23,849 nucleotides of DNA from Gammaproteobacteria bacterium (GTDB taxonomy: Bacteria > Pseudomonadota > Gammaproteobacteria > GRL18). Location of the stretch: the NCBI GenBank assembly GCA_023144715.1, contig JAGLFC010000139.1, positions 1 to 23,849 on the forward strand. Reading direction: 5' to 3'. Within the stretch, counting starts at the first letter, position 1; each line of letters begins with the position of its first letter. The notes under the pieces are model-generated. The model had not been told where the DNA came from. It did no database searches and worked only from the letters and a program-made list of their open reading frames with translations. This document shows positions 1 through 7,675 of this stretch, in pieces. A program made the translations under genes and the position numbers.

Positions 1-191
1 TTATTGAGTAAACCACGCATAGGAAATAATAGGGGAGAGGCAATAACAATGAGTACTAAAGCGATAGGAAAATAGCGAGAAGGGATCAGCCAAGTAATAT
101 TCAACATCAATATGATTAACAAAGAAAAATATCCTGTTAAGGCTAAGTTTTGAAAAAAATAAAGTGACTTATGTGCTTCTGTATTTGACAT
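1..191 (-). CDS. DUF2069 family small membrane protein (partial, 3' end cut by window edge)
   Basis: This reading frame starts at an ATG at 191, four bases after the wrbA stop, and runs off the left edge with 63 codons visible. After a short polar start there are two hydrophobic segments (about residues 16-36 and 42-56). They are followed by a Pro-Met-Arg-Gly-Leu-Leu stretch at about 57-62, which matches the conserved FPLRGLL region of DUF2069 inner-membrane proteins. That family is about 110-130 residues long and is often encoded next to wrbA, which supports the call. Its function is unknown. It is probably translated from the wrbA transcript. Confidence 0.7.
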   Translation of the reverse strand, partial: MSNTEAHKSLYFFQNLALTGYFSLLIILMLNITWLIPSRYFPIALVLIVIASPLLFPMRGLLN

Positions 192-195
192 GACT

Positions 196-792
196 TTAAT
201 CTGTATTAAGTTTTTTAGCAATTTCAGCGACTCGCTGTCCTAGTGCAATACACAGATGCTTTTCATCCTGACTAATGGCAAAATTACTGTCTTTGCCAGC
301 AAGATGACTTGGCCCATAAGGTGTACCCCCTGTGGTGGTTGATAATAATTCAGATTCACTATAAGGTGAGCCAACCAATAACATACCATGATGCAATAAA
401 GGGATCATCATCGATAATAAAGTGGCTTCATGACCACCGTGTAAACTTGAAGCGGACGTAAACAGTCCAGCAGGTTTGCCCACAAGATGTCCTGCCATCC
501 AATTTGCTGACGTCGAATCAATAAAATATTTCATTGCCGCGGCCATATTACCAAATCGAGTAGGGCTACCCAATAATAAACCGCTACAACTAGCGAGATC
601 ATCATGGGTGACATAAGGGGCACCCTCATCTGGAATTGTACTTTTTGTGGCTTCACAGACACTGGATATTTCTGGCACTGTTCTAAGCCGTGCTTGCATA
701 GTACTGACTTTTTCAACACCACGAGCAATCAATTGAGCCATTTCTTGTGTGGCACCATGACGAGAATAATATAACACTAAAATTTCAGACAT
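196..792 (-). CDS. wrbA: NAD(P)H:quinone oxidoreductase WrbA, 198 aa
   Basis: This is a flavodoxin-like FMN protein that reduces quinones by two electrons using NAD(P)H and acts in the cytoplasm in oxidative-stress defence. The N-terminus carries the FMN phosphate-binding loop (LYYSRHGAT, about residues 6-14). It is followed by the family motifs GSPTRFGNMAAAMK, a SASLHGGHE-like segment (here TSASSLHGGHEAT) and TGGTPYGPSHLAG near the C-terminus. The length equals that of E. coli WrbA (198 aa). The reading frame is open to a GTG at 849, but I place the start at the ATG at 792. It has a GGAAG Shine-Dalgarno 8 bases upstream, begins exactly at the conserved N-terminus, and a good promoter would start RNA near 845, downstream of the GTG. 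The DUF2069 gene follows directly. Confidence 0.93.
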   Translation of the reverse strand: MSEILVLYYSRHGATQEMAQLIARGVEKVSTMQARLRTVPEISSVCEATKSTIPDEGAPYVTHDDLASCSGLLLGSPTRFGNMAAAMKYFIDSTSANWMAGHLVGKPAGLFTSASSLHGGHEATLLSMMIPLLHHGMLLVGSPYSESELLSTTTGGTPYGPSHLAGKDSNFAISQDEKHLCIALGQRVAEIAKKLNTD

Positions 793-851
793 TGAATTTC
801 TTCCATTTAAAATCTGGACATTGAGGGGTACTATGATAAAGTGATCCACAA

Positions 852-880
852 AGGATACCGTATTTTTTTTATAATGTCAT
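852..880 (-). promoter_or_regulatory. Candidate sigma70 promoter of wrbA
   Basis: On the minus strand ATGACA (revcomp of 875-880, 5/6 to TTGACA) and TATCCT (revcomp of 852-857, 4/6 to TATAAT) are separated by exactly 17 bases. RNA would start near 845, about 50 bases before the wrbA ATG. This is consensus matching only. Confidence 0.45.
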
Positions 881-994
881 TTTATACGGGCTATTAATGT
901 GATAAATAATATACTCTGCTGGAGTAATTATAACGCCTGCATTAAAATGATTTTAATCCTATTCTTTTCCCTTTTATAATTTAAAGAAAAAATT

Positions 995-3508
995 TTGGCA
1001 GATTCTACACACAATAAGACTTCATCAAGTATAAAAAAAAGCAGTACAAAAAAAAAGGTCTTGCAAGCGAAAAAACTTATCGCTAAAAAGATGCTGTCTG
1101 CTCAGGTTATTCGTGGCATTAAAGAAAGTATCTTTTTTATATTTATCGCTATTAGTATTTACTTATGTATGGCATTATTGACTTACTCACCTTCTGATCC
1201 AGGTTGGTCACATAGTATAGCAACAAAAATTGATCCTGCTCAGTTAAATAATATGGGGGGTGTTTTTGGGGCTTGGTTTTCTGATGTCTTTCTTTATTTA
1301 TTTGGTTACTTTGCTTTTTTATTTCCTATTATGCTGCTTTATAGTGGTTGGTTATTATACTATGGTCGCCATAAACATTACGCCTTACATGGTACTCATA
1401 TTGTTTTACGCACAATTGGATTTTTAGTGCTTATTATTACGGGGGCAGGTTTGTCTAGTATGCATTTTACGCATCCCTCTGTTGCATTTCCATTAAATGC
1501 AGGGGGTATTTTAGGGGCTGTTACCTCAGAGTATTTATATAAAACATTTAGTTTTGCAGGTGCGACTTTATTTTTACTGACTCTCTTTCTTATCGGTATT
1601 ACATTTTTTACGGGTCTGTCGTGGATCACTTTAATGGATAAAATTGGTGGAATAGTCATTGAGATAAATGATCGTTTAATACGTTATTGGTATACATTTC
1701 AAGCTGATTCAATACATAAGAAAATCCCTCAAAATATTAAACAAGATGCTTCAAATATCTTTAAAAAAATGAAAATTGAACCGACTAAAATTGAACCGAC
1801 TATAGGCGTAAAGAAACATCGGGATGATCAAAAAAATAACCCACCTGTGACAAATCAAGTGGTCGATTCAGAAGTGTCACCACAAAAACAATCGATCAAA
1901 CAAACGGTTAAAGAATCTATTCAACAAGCACCTATCATTGCACCTCCTGTTAAAAATACACAAAAAAATGAGCCTATTAATATAGATAAAGCAACACATT
2001 CATTTATTCATAATGAGGTGGGTGAATTACCTTCATTATCATTATTAGATGAAGCACAACCTTCTGAACATGTGACTTCACCTGAATCATTAGAAAATAC
2101 TTCTCGCCTTATTGAAGAAAAATTAGCCGATTATAAATTACGAGTAGAAGTAGTTTCTGTCAGTCAAGGACCTGTTATTACTCGTTTTGAAATTCAATTA
2201 GCAGCAGGCATTAAAGTCAGCCAAATTACTAATTTATCTAAAGATTTAGCAAGAGCTATGCGTGTGGTCAGTATTCGTGTTGTAGAAGTGATTGCAGGTA
2301 AATCAACTGTGGGTATTGAAATTCCCAATGAACATCGTGAAATCGTCTACTTTAGTGATGTTTTAGGGGCTAAAGAATTTTTGGAGAGTAAAGCCAGTAT
2401 TCCATTAGGATTAGGGCATGATATTAGTGGTCGACCTGTGGTGGCGGATCTGGCAAAAATGCCTCATTTATTGGTGGCAGGTACAACAGGATCGGGTAAA
2501 TCTGTGGGTGTAAATTCTATGATTTTAAGTATGTTGTTTCAATTATCACCCAATCAATTACGGTTAATTTTAGTTGATCCAAAAATGTTGGAACTCTCTA
2601 TTTATGAAGATATACCCCATTTATTAGCACCTGTTGTGACTGATATGAAAGAAGCGGCTAATGCCTTACGTTGGTGTGTGGCAGAGATGGAACGCCGTTA
2701 TAAACTTATGGCAGCAATGGGCGTGAGAAATTTAGCAGGTTTTAATAAAAAAATTGAAGAGGCAATCAATGCAGGTGAACCTATTTTAGATCCCTTATTT
2801 ACCCCCAATGCTTTAACACCTGAAGAAGAAGTGCCTGAATTAGAAACCTTACCTTTTATTGTCATTGTTATTGATGAATTTGCCGATATGATGATGATTG
2901 TTGGAAAAAAAGTAGAAGAGTTAATTGCTCGTTTAGCACAAAAAGCCCGCGCTGCTGGATTGCACTTAGTGATTGCCACACAACGTCCTTCGGTGGATGT
3001 GATTACAGGCCTAATTAAGGCAAATATCCCTACTCGAATTGGCTTTCAAGTCTCCTCAAAAATTGATTCAAGAACTATTTTGGATCAAATGGGAGCAGAA
3101 AACTTATTAGGTCATGGTGATATGCTTTATTTGCCACCCGGTATGGGTTATCCATTGCGTGTACATGGTGCATTTGTTTCGGATAATGAGGTACATGCTG
3201 TGGTTAATGATTTAAAAAGTAAGGGAAAGGCAAATTATATTGAAGAAATTTTATCAGGTGAAGGAGTTTCAACAGCTGGAATGATTCCCGGTGATTCTGA
3301 ATCAGACAATGAGACTGATCCACTCTATGATCAAGCGATTGCCATTGTCACTGAATCAAGAAAAGCTTCTATTTCTGGTTTACAAAGACGTTTAAAAGTG
3401 GGTTATAATCGAGCCGCACGTATGGTAGAAGATATGGAAGCCGCAGGTGTGGTCAGTGCAATGCAGTCAAATGGACAAAGAGAAGTAATTGCACCACCAC
3501 CCATTTAA
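995..3508 (+). CDS. ftsK: DNA translocase FtsK, 837 aa
   Basis: This is the septal double-stranded DNA translocase that clears chromosome termini during division and activates XerCD recombination at dif. A lysine-rich N-terminus (1-36) precedes about four to five membrane segments (about 40-215). A polar linker (about 250-370) leads to the RecA-like motor. Walker A (AGTTGSGKS) is at 495-503, the Walker B Asp-Glu is at about 627-628, and the winged-helix gamma domain that reads KOPS sites is at about 775-837. The linker is short compared with E. coli FtsK (1329 aa), as in many gammaproteobacteria. The start taken is a TTG with only a weak purine-rich leader. An ATG at 1091 would remove 32 Lys/Ser-rich residues and leave all domains intact, so the start is unsettled. 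Two hydrolase genes follow 25 and 19 bases apart, in place of the lolA often found after ftsK. Confidence 0.95.
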   Translation: MADSTHNKTSSSIKKSSTKKKVLQAKKLIAKKMLSAQVIRGIKESIFFIFIAISIYLCMALLTYSPSDPGWSHSIATKIDPAQLNNMGGVFGAWFSDVFLYLFGYFAFLFPIMLLYSGWLLYYGRHKHYALHGTHIVLRTIGFLVLIITGAGLSSMHFTHPSVAFPLNAGGILGAVTSEYLYKTFSFAGATLFLLTLFLIGITFFTGLSWITLMDKIGGIVIEINDRLIRYWYTFQADSIHKKIPQNIKQDASNIFKKMKIEPTKIEPTIGVKKHRDDQKNNPPVTNQVVDSEVSPQKQSIKQTVKESIQQAPIIAPPVKNTQKNEPINIDKATHSFIHNEVGELPSLSLLDEAQPSEHVTSPESLENTSRLIEEKLADYKLRVEVVSVSQGPVITRFEIQLAAGIKVSQITNLSKDLARAMRVVSIRVVEVIAGKSTVGIEIPNEHREIVYFSDVLGAKEFLESKASIPLGLGHDISGRPVVADLAKMPHLLVAGTTGSGKSVGVNSMILSMLFQLSPNQLRLILVDPKMLELSIYEDIPHLLAPVVTDMKEAANALRWCVAEMERRYKLMAAMGVRNLAGFNKKIEEAINAGEPILDPLFTPNALTPEEEVPELETLPFIVIVIDEFADMMMIVGKKVEELIARLAQKARAAGLHLVIATQRPSVDVITGLIKANIPTRIGFQVSSKIDSRTILDQMGAENLLGHGDMLYLPPGMGYPLRVHGAFVSDNEVHAVVNDLKSKGKANYIEEILSGEGVSTAGMIPGDSESDNETDPLYDQAIAIVTESRKASISGLQRRLKVGYNRAARMVEDMEAAGVVSAMQSNGQREVIAPPPI
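1772..1801 (+). repeat. In-frame tandem duplication of 15 bp inside ftsK linker
   Basis: AAAATTGAACCGACT occurs twice back to back with no mismatch (1772-1786 and 1787-1801), encoding Lys-Ile-Glu-Pro-Thr twice (residues 260-269). It lies in the unstructured linker, where slippage is tolerated. Confidence 0.9.
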
Positions 3509-3533
3509 ACATAAACAATAGGGAGGGTATCAT

Positions 3534-4610
3534 TTGCTAAAATCAAGAATACTCGTACTCGTGTTTTTCTTTATGCTATTGTCATGTAGTCATACATTAT
3601 TAAGCTCTTCAACAGAAAATAGTAAACCATTAGAATTATTACACAGTGACGCATTAGGATTTGTGGATGCTCGATCACGTTTTCGGGCAATATTTTGTGC
3701 AATTTTAGATAAACGTGGTACAAGTTTACCTGATTATACCTCTTGTGATGATTCATTAAGAACGGTAGGACAGGAGGAAACCCATGTATCTAAACAGGTT
3801 AATTTAGAGACTGCTAAGAATCCTTTTACCATAGCACTGGTGCCGGGTATTGCATGGCAATGTGTGCGTAATTGGCTTAATAATGATAATTCAGGTCCTG
3901 AGCATTTGATGAATCAAGGCTTTGATGTGCAGTTATTTGAAGTAGATGGTTTATCAAGTTCACCTCATAATGCCAAACAGATTCATCATTTTGTCAGCAA
4001 GCTCAATGCCAAACAAAGTAACAAACCCATTATTTTAATTGGTTATTCCAAAGGTGCTGTGGATATACTGTATGCTGTTTCAAAATATCCCCAATTACAA
4101 CAAAAAGTAATGGCAGTGGTCAGCGTTGCTGGGGCAATTGGTGGCTCTCCACTTGCGAATAATACAGAACAATCGTCTTTAAATTTATTAAGCTATATTC
4201 CTATGTCAGGCTGTGACAGTGGTGATGAAAAGGCAATTAAGAGCTTACATACGGATACCCGTAAGGCATGGTTAGCCAATCATCCTTTACCCAAACATAT
4301 TCGTTATTATTCTGTGATTAGTTATCCAAAAAAGGATCGTATCTCTTTTGGCTTAAAAACCCCTTATGGGCGTTTATCAAAAATTGATTCACGTAATGAT
4401 GGACAGTTAATTTTTTATGATCAATTAATTCCAAAATCTCAATTATTAGCCTTTGTTAATGCTGATCATTGGGCTATGTCAATTCCTGTGGCACGGCAGT
4501 CTTATTTAAATAGAATAAGTTTTGCTAATAAAAATAAATACCCTCGTGAAGTGTTATTAGAAGCGATTATTCGATATGTTCAAGAAGATTTGAATAATCA
4601 AAGTCATTAA
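3534..4610 (+). CDS. Predicted lipoprotein, alpha/beta hydrolase fold, 358 aa
   Basis: The protein begins with a lipoprotein signal peptide: a charged start, a hydrophobic core (residues 6-16) and the lipobox LLSC with Cys18 as the acylation site. It is therefore likely anchored in the envelope. The rest looks like an alpha/beta hydrolase. An ALVPGI strand/oxyanion loop lies near 100, a nucleophile elbow Gly-Tyr-Ser-Lys-Gly has Ser172, and His312 in an Ala-Asp-His-Trp motif suits the catalytic His. An Asn-Asp-Gly upstream of it could supply the acid. The substrate is unknown; an esterase, lipase or thioesterase is possible. The start is a TTG at 3534 with a strong GGGAGG Shine-Dalgarno about 8 bases upstream, needed to include the signal peptide. 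It sits 25 bases after ftsK and 19 before another hydrolase gene, so an operon is likely. Confidence 0.75.
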   Translation: MLKSRILVLVFFFMLLSCSHTLLSSSTENSKPLELLHSDALGFVDARSRFRAIFCAILDKRGTSLPDYTSCDDSLRTVGQEETHVSKQVNLETAKNPFTIALVPGIAWQCVRNWLNNDNSGPEHLMNQGFDVQLFEVDGLSSSPHNAKQIHHFVSKLNAKQSNKPIILIGYSKGAVDILYAVSKYPQLQQKVMAVVSVAGAIGGSPLANNTEQSSLNLLSYIPMSGCDSGDEKAIKSLHTDTRKAWLANHPLPKHIRYYSVISYPKKDRISFGLKTPYGRLSKIDSRNDGQLIFYDQLIPKSQLLAFVNADHWAMSIPVARQSYLNRISFANKNKYPREVLLEAIIRYVQEDLNNQSH

Positions 4611-4629
4611 ATACAGTCAGATAAACAAT

Positions 4630-6114
4630 ATGAATTTTCAATTAAGTGATTTATTAATACGTATTATAAAAGCCATACTATACAGTGCATTTGGAGCCAC
4701 AATTGTTTTAGTGACAGGCTTTGTTTTTTACTTGAATAAGCAAACAGATCTACAAGTTTGGCATCATGCAGAACTTGATGAAGAATTTACAGTGGATTCA
4801 GAGCTGACTGATTTTACCGAATATCGGGTGCTTGAAGAGCGTTTGTTTCAGCAATTAGATGATTTAGTCTATAAAAAAGTACCTGTTAATCAACACAGCG
4901 AAATTAGTCGCTACCAGCATGGTAGTTTATCTGATCCCACACAAAAGCATAAGAATTGGAATCGTAGCTTTGTACTCTTAGCAAAATCACCCACCGCATC
5001 CGTTTTATTATTACATGGTATGTCTGATTCACCTTATAGCTTACGTCATATTGGTCAACAGCTTAATAAGGCAGGTGTAGAAGTACTGGGTTTACGCCTT
5101 CCTGGTCATGGAACAGCACCGTCTGGATTGACCAATATTACTTGGCAGGATATGGCAGCGTCTGTGCAACTGGCCGTTCAACATCTGGCTAAAAAAAATG
5201 CCGACGCACCTATTTATATTATGGGTTATTCAAATGGTGCTGCTTTAGCCGTACATTATGCCCTTAAAACATTAGAACAAAATCATTTACCTAAAGTACA
5301 ACGTGTGGTAATTCTATCGCCTGCGATTGGAGTAACATCAGTGGCTGCTTTTGCAATATGGCAAGCACGTTTAGGACGTATTTTAGGCCTTCAAAAATTA
5401 GCTTGGAATGCTATATTACCTGAGTATGATCCTTATAAATACAATTCTTTTGCTGTTAATGCAGGCAATGTGGTGTATGAACTTACCAATGAAATTCAAA
5501 AAAAAATAAGCATCTTAGGCAATAATAATCAATTAAATGCCTTACCTCCTATTTTAGCCTTTTCATCAGTAGTGGATGCCACTGTTGTTACATCAGCACT
5601 GGTACATGGATTATTTGAGCGTTTGCCTATTGGTGGACATGAATTAGTATTATTTGATATTAATCATCAGTCGTATATAAAATCGTTAATGAAGTGGGAT
5701 CCCACAAATATGATACATATATTACAAGCGGATAAAAATAAACATTTTACTTTGACTATGGTCAGTAATAAGGATAAACAAGCTGTTCATCTTTATACCT
5801 TAATCCCCCAAAATGATCAGCCCATTCATTCAGTGTTAGGATTACAATGGCCACATAATTTATATTCTCTTGCTCATGTTTCATTACCTTTTTCAGAAAA
5901 TGATCCCATTTATGGCTATCATCCAGATGCTGATCATTCTGTTCTTCAACTGGGAAATATTGCGTTGCGTGGTGAGAAAGGGGTATTACAAATATCGGGG
6001 ACGGAAATGATGCGTTTACGTTGGAATCCATTTTATCCTTATATTGAATCCAAAGTGTTTGATTTTTTTAACTTAACAGAGAATGTAAATTATCCAATAA
6101 AATCTCAAAAATGA
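4630..6114 (+). CDS. Membrane-anchored alpha/beta hydrolase (lysophospholipase-like), 494 aa
   Basis: One N-terminal transmembrane segment (about residues 10-34) is followed by a region of about 90 residues and then a hydrolase domain. It has the oxyanion-hole His129-Gly130 (LLLHGMSDSP), the PGHG motif near 158, the nucleophile elbow Gly-Tyr-Ser-Asn-Gly with Ser201, and a Ser-x-x-Asp-Ala-Thr-Val motif with Asp316 as likely acid. His436 in Ala-Asp-His-Ser is the likely catalytic His. About 120 residues lie between Asp and His, much more than in compact monoacylglycerol-lipase types, so there is an insertion or lid. The domain probably faces the periplasm. The substrate is unknown. It follows the lipoprotein hydrolase by 19 bases and ends just before a strong terminator. 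The start lacks a good Shine-Dalgarno. Confidence 0.75.
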   Translation: MNFQLSDLLIRIIKAILYSAFGATIVLVTGFVFYLNKQTDLQVWHHAELDEEFTVDSELTDFTEYRVLEERLFQQLDDLVYKKVPVNQHSEISRYQHGSLSDPTQKHKNWNRSFVLLAKSPTASVLLLHGMSDSPYSLRHIGQQLNKAGVEVLGLRLPGHGTAPSGLTNITWQDMAASVQLAVQHLAKKNADAPIYIMGYSNGAALAVHYALKTLEQNHLPKVQRVVILSPAIGVTSVAAFAIWQARLGRILGLQKLAWNAILPEYDPYKYNSFAVNAGNVVYELTNEIQKKISILGNNNQLNALPPILAFSSVVDATVVTSALVHGLFERLPIGGHELVLFDINHQSYIKSLMKWDPTNMIHILQADKNKHFTLTMVSNKDKQAVHLYTLIPQNDQPIHSVLGLQWPHNLYSLAHVSLPFSENDPIYGYHPDADHSVLQLGNIALRGEKGVLQISGTEMMRLRWNPFYPYIESKVFDFFNLTENVNYPIKSQK

Positions 6115-6142
6115 ATAAAACCCCTATAGTAAGGGGTTTTAT
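6115..6142. terminator. Bidirectional rho-independent terminator between convergent operons
   Basis: An 11-bp perfect stem has arms 6115-6125 and 6132-6142, with core AAAACCCCT/AGGGGTTTT and a 6-base loop. It has A-run/T-run symmetry, so it can work in both directions. It sits between the stop of the hydrolase (+) and the stop of the ferredoxin (-). Confidence 0.85.
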
Positions 6143-6149
6143 AGTAGAA

Positions 6150-6401
6150 TTAACCTTCACCTGTTAGCTTGTTGTATTTTGCCATCAGTTCATCTTTAGT
6201 TTCTTCGTGGTCAGGGTCTTCTGGTATACAATCAACAGGACACACTTCAACACATTGTGGTTCATCATAATGACCCACACATTCTGTACAGAGTTCATGA
6301 TTAATTTCATAAATCTCTTCGCCCATAAAAATTGCTTCATTAGGACATTCTGGTTCACATACATCACAGTTAATACACTCATCAGTGATAAATAACGCCA
6401 T
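6150..6401 (-). CDS. 2[4Fe-4S] ferredoxin, YfhL/Allochromatium type, 83 aa
   Basis: This is a small cytoplasmic electron carrier. The first cluster motif is Cys9-x2-Cys12-x2-Cys15-x3-Cys19-Pro. The second is Cys38-x2-Cys41-x8-Cys50-x3-Cys54-Pro, and the eight-residue insertion is characteristic of the Allochromatium vinosum-type (YfhL/Fdx) family. An acidic tail follows, as usual in that family. A strong GGAGGT Shine-Dalgarno lies 6 bases before the ATG. The gene is 69 bases downstream of coaD, the same neighbour as in Pseudomonas, and shares the terminator at 6115-6142 with the opposing operon. Confidence 0.93.
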   Translation of the reverse strand: MALFITDECINCDVCEPECPNEAIFMGEEIYEINHELCTECVGHYDEPQCVEVCPVDCIPEDPDHEETKDELMAKYNKLTGEG

Positions 6402-6470
6402 TAAAAACCTCCAATATAAATAATCTAAAAAAATAGTAGTTCATTAACCCGCCCCATATAGACATTTATT

Positions 6471-6947
6471 CTAACCTAGTTTGAGGTTCATTTCAGCTAT
6501 TACTTGTTTGGGAACAAAATTGCTAATATTGCCTCCTAAACGTGCCACTTCTTTCACTAAACTGGATGATAAATAAGCGTATTGTTCTGCGGTAGTAAAG
6601 AAAATTGTTTCAATATCTGGAGCAAGATTTCGATTCATTCCTGCGAGTTGAAATTCATATTCAAAGTCAGATACGGCTCGTAAACCTCTTAAAATCACAT
6701 CGGCATCATGCTCTTTAGTAAAATCAACTAATAAGTTATCAAAGCCAATTACGCTTATATTGTGATGATTTTTTAATGTCTTACGTGCCAATATGACACG
6801 TTCTTCCATCGTAAATAAGGGATTTTTAGTGGAATTATGAGCAACAGCCACAATAACATGATCAAATATTTTTGCTGCACGTTTGAGTAAATCAATATGT
6901 CCAAAAGTAATGGGATCAAAAGTACCGGGATAGACAGCTTTTGCCAT
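6471..6947 (-). CDS. coaD: Phosphopantetheine adenylyltransferase CoaD, 158 aa
   Basis: The enzyme transfers AMP from ATP to 4'-phosphopantetheine to give dephospho-CoA, the penultimate step of coenzyme A synthesis. The N-terminus has the nucleotidyltransferase signature: YPGTFDPIT at 6-14 and the T-x-G-H motif Thr14-Phe-Gly-His17. RGLRAVSDFEYE and YLSSSLVKEVA segments follow, both diagnostic of CoaD. The frame is open further upstream, but the ATG at 6947 gives the standard length (E. coli 159 aa) and starts at the conserved N-terminus. The longer reading would overlap the preceding gene. That gene's stop is four bases upstream, which implies translational coupling. Confidence 0.96.
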   Translation of the reverse strand: MAKAVYPGTFDPITFGHIDLLKRAAKIFDHVIVAVAHNSTKNPLFTMEERVILARKTLKNHHNISVIGFDNLLVDFTKEHDADVILRGLRAVSDFEYEFQLAGMNRNLAPDIETIFFTTAEQYAYLSSSLVKEVARLGGNISNFVPKQVIAEMNLKLG

Positions 6948-6951
6948 CTTA

Positions 6952-7482
6952 TTAAACGCCTTCTTCATCAGGCTGATGTATAATTTTAGCCTCTGGATTT
7001 GGGTATAATTCAATCATATTGTCAGGTAATCGCCCTTGATTGGCTTGGTGTAAAGCATCGGACTCCATCACAATTAAAATCAATGTAGTGATCATGGTTG
7101 GCAATATACAAATACCGCCAATTAAGGCATAAACGGCTTCTTTCATCCAACCTAAATGGGTATAACCATACACACCTATACCTGCAATAATAGACAGCAA
7201 GACTAACATTTTAATAAAAAACCAACTGCGTTTCACAGCGATTTGCCAATGACACATGGCAAACCAACTCTCTTCTTGACGTGCTTTTTTGCCTCGATAA
7301 ATGATGGTGCTTAAAATAAAAAAGGATACAATTGGCACAATCAATAGTGGCCATGCCCAACTGGTTGCCAAACCTAAAGTAGCCACAAATGTGAGAATAT
7401 GATTACCAATAAGATTAATGACAAATAAATCATGAGGGAATTTTGCTTTCTTTTTGTCTTCGTCACTGACTTCAAATAACAT
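6952..7482 (-). CDS. Uncharacterised inner-membrane protein, 176 aa, about four TM segments
   Basis: I do not recognise the family. An acidic/basic N-terminus (about 18 residues) is followed by two hydrophobic segments (about 20-58), a cytoplasmic-looking loop rich in Arg, Lys and Trp (about 62-90), and two more hydrophobic segments (about 90-138). The C-terminal tail is polar. The start is taken at the ATG at 7482. A TTG at 7500 would add six residues but has no better leader. It heads an operon with coaD (4 bases between genes) and the ferredoxin. Linkage to CoA synthesis does not by itself indicate a function. Confidence 0.6.
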   Translation of the reverse strand: MLFEVSDEDKKKAKFPHDLFVINLIGNHILTFVATLGLATSWAWPLLIVPIVSFFILSTIIYRGKKARQEESWFAMCHWQIAVKRSWFFIKMLVLLSIIAGIGVYGYTHLGWMKEAVYALIGGICILPTMITTLILIVMESDALHQANQGRLPDNMIELYPNPEAKIIHQPDEEGV

Positions 7483-7580
7483 AAATATAATACAATCCAA
7501 TAAAAGTTAAATTGCTTCAATAGTGAGCAAAGTATATTGTACACAGCAACGCTTTAAGATACCAGAATAGTTTATCATGC

Positions 7581-7589
7581 TGATATAAT
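7581..7589 (+). promoter_or_regulatory. Candidate extended -10 promoter of purC operon
   Basis: TGATATAAT gives a perfect -10 hexamer (7584-7589) with the TG extension. The -35 position is poor, as can be tolerated with an extended -10. RNA would start near 7596, leaving about an 80-base leader before purC. No PurR-type palindrome was seen. Confidence 0.4.
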
Positions 7590-7675
7590 GTGTACTAAGT
7601 GTGATTAGCCACTGTATTTTAAGCAACAATGTTTTATACTTATCCACTTCTTAATTTAACAAATAGATAAAACCA

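Noticed and set aside
793..849. Longer wrbA reading (217 aa) from a GTG at 849
   Set aside because: The extra 19 residues lack family similarity, the ATG at 792 has a good Shine-Dalgarno, and the likely transcription start is downstream of the GTG.
5762..6031. Minus-strand frame of 89 codons inside the second hydrolase
   Set aside because: Antisense shadow of a well-supported gene, with low-complexity composition and no own ribosome site.
6948..7013. Longer coaD reading (180 aa)
   Set aside because: It would overlap the upstream gene's C-terminus, and the added residues precede the conserved CoaD N-terminus.
7483..7675. Riboswitch or PurR box before purC
   Set aside because: No ACGCAAACGTTTGCGT-like palindrome or convincing aptamer structure is visible; only a possible extended -10 remains.
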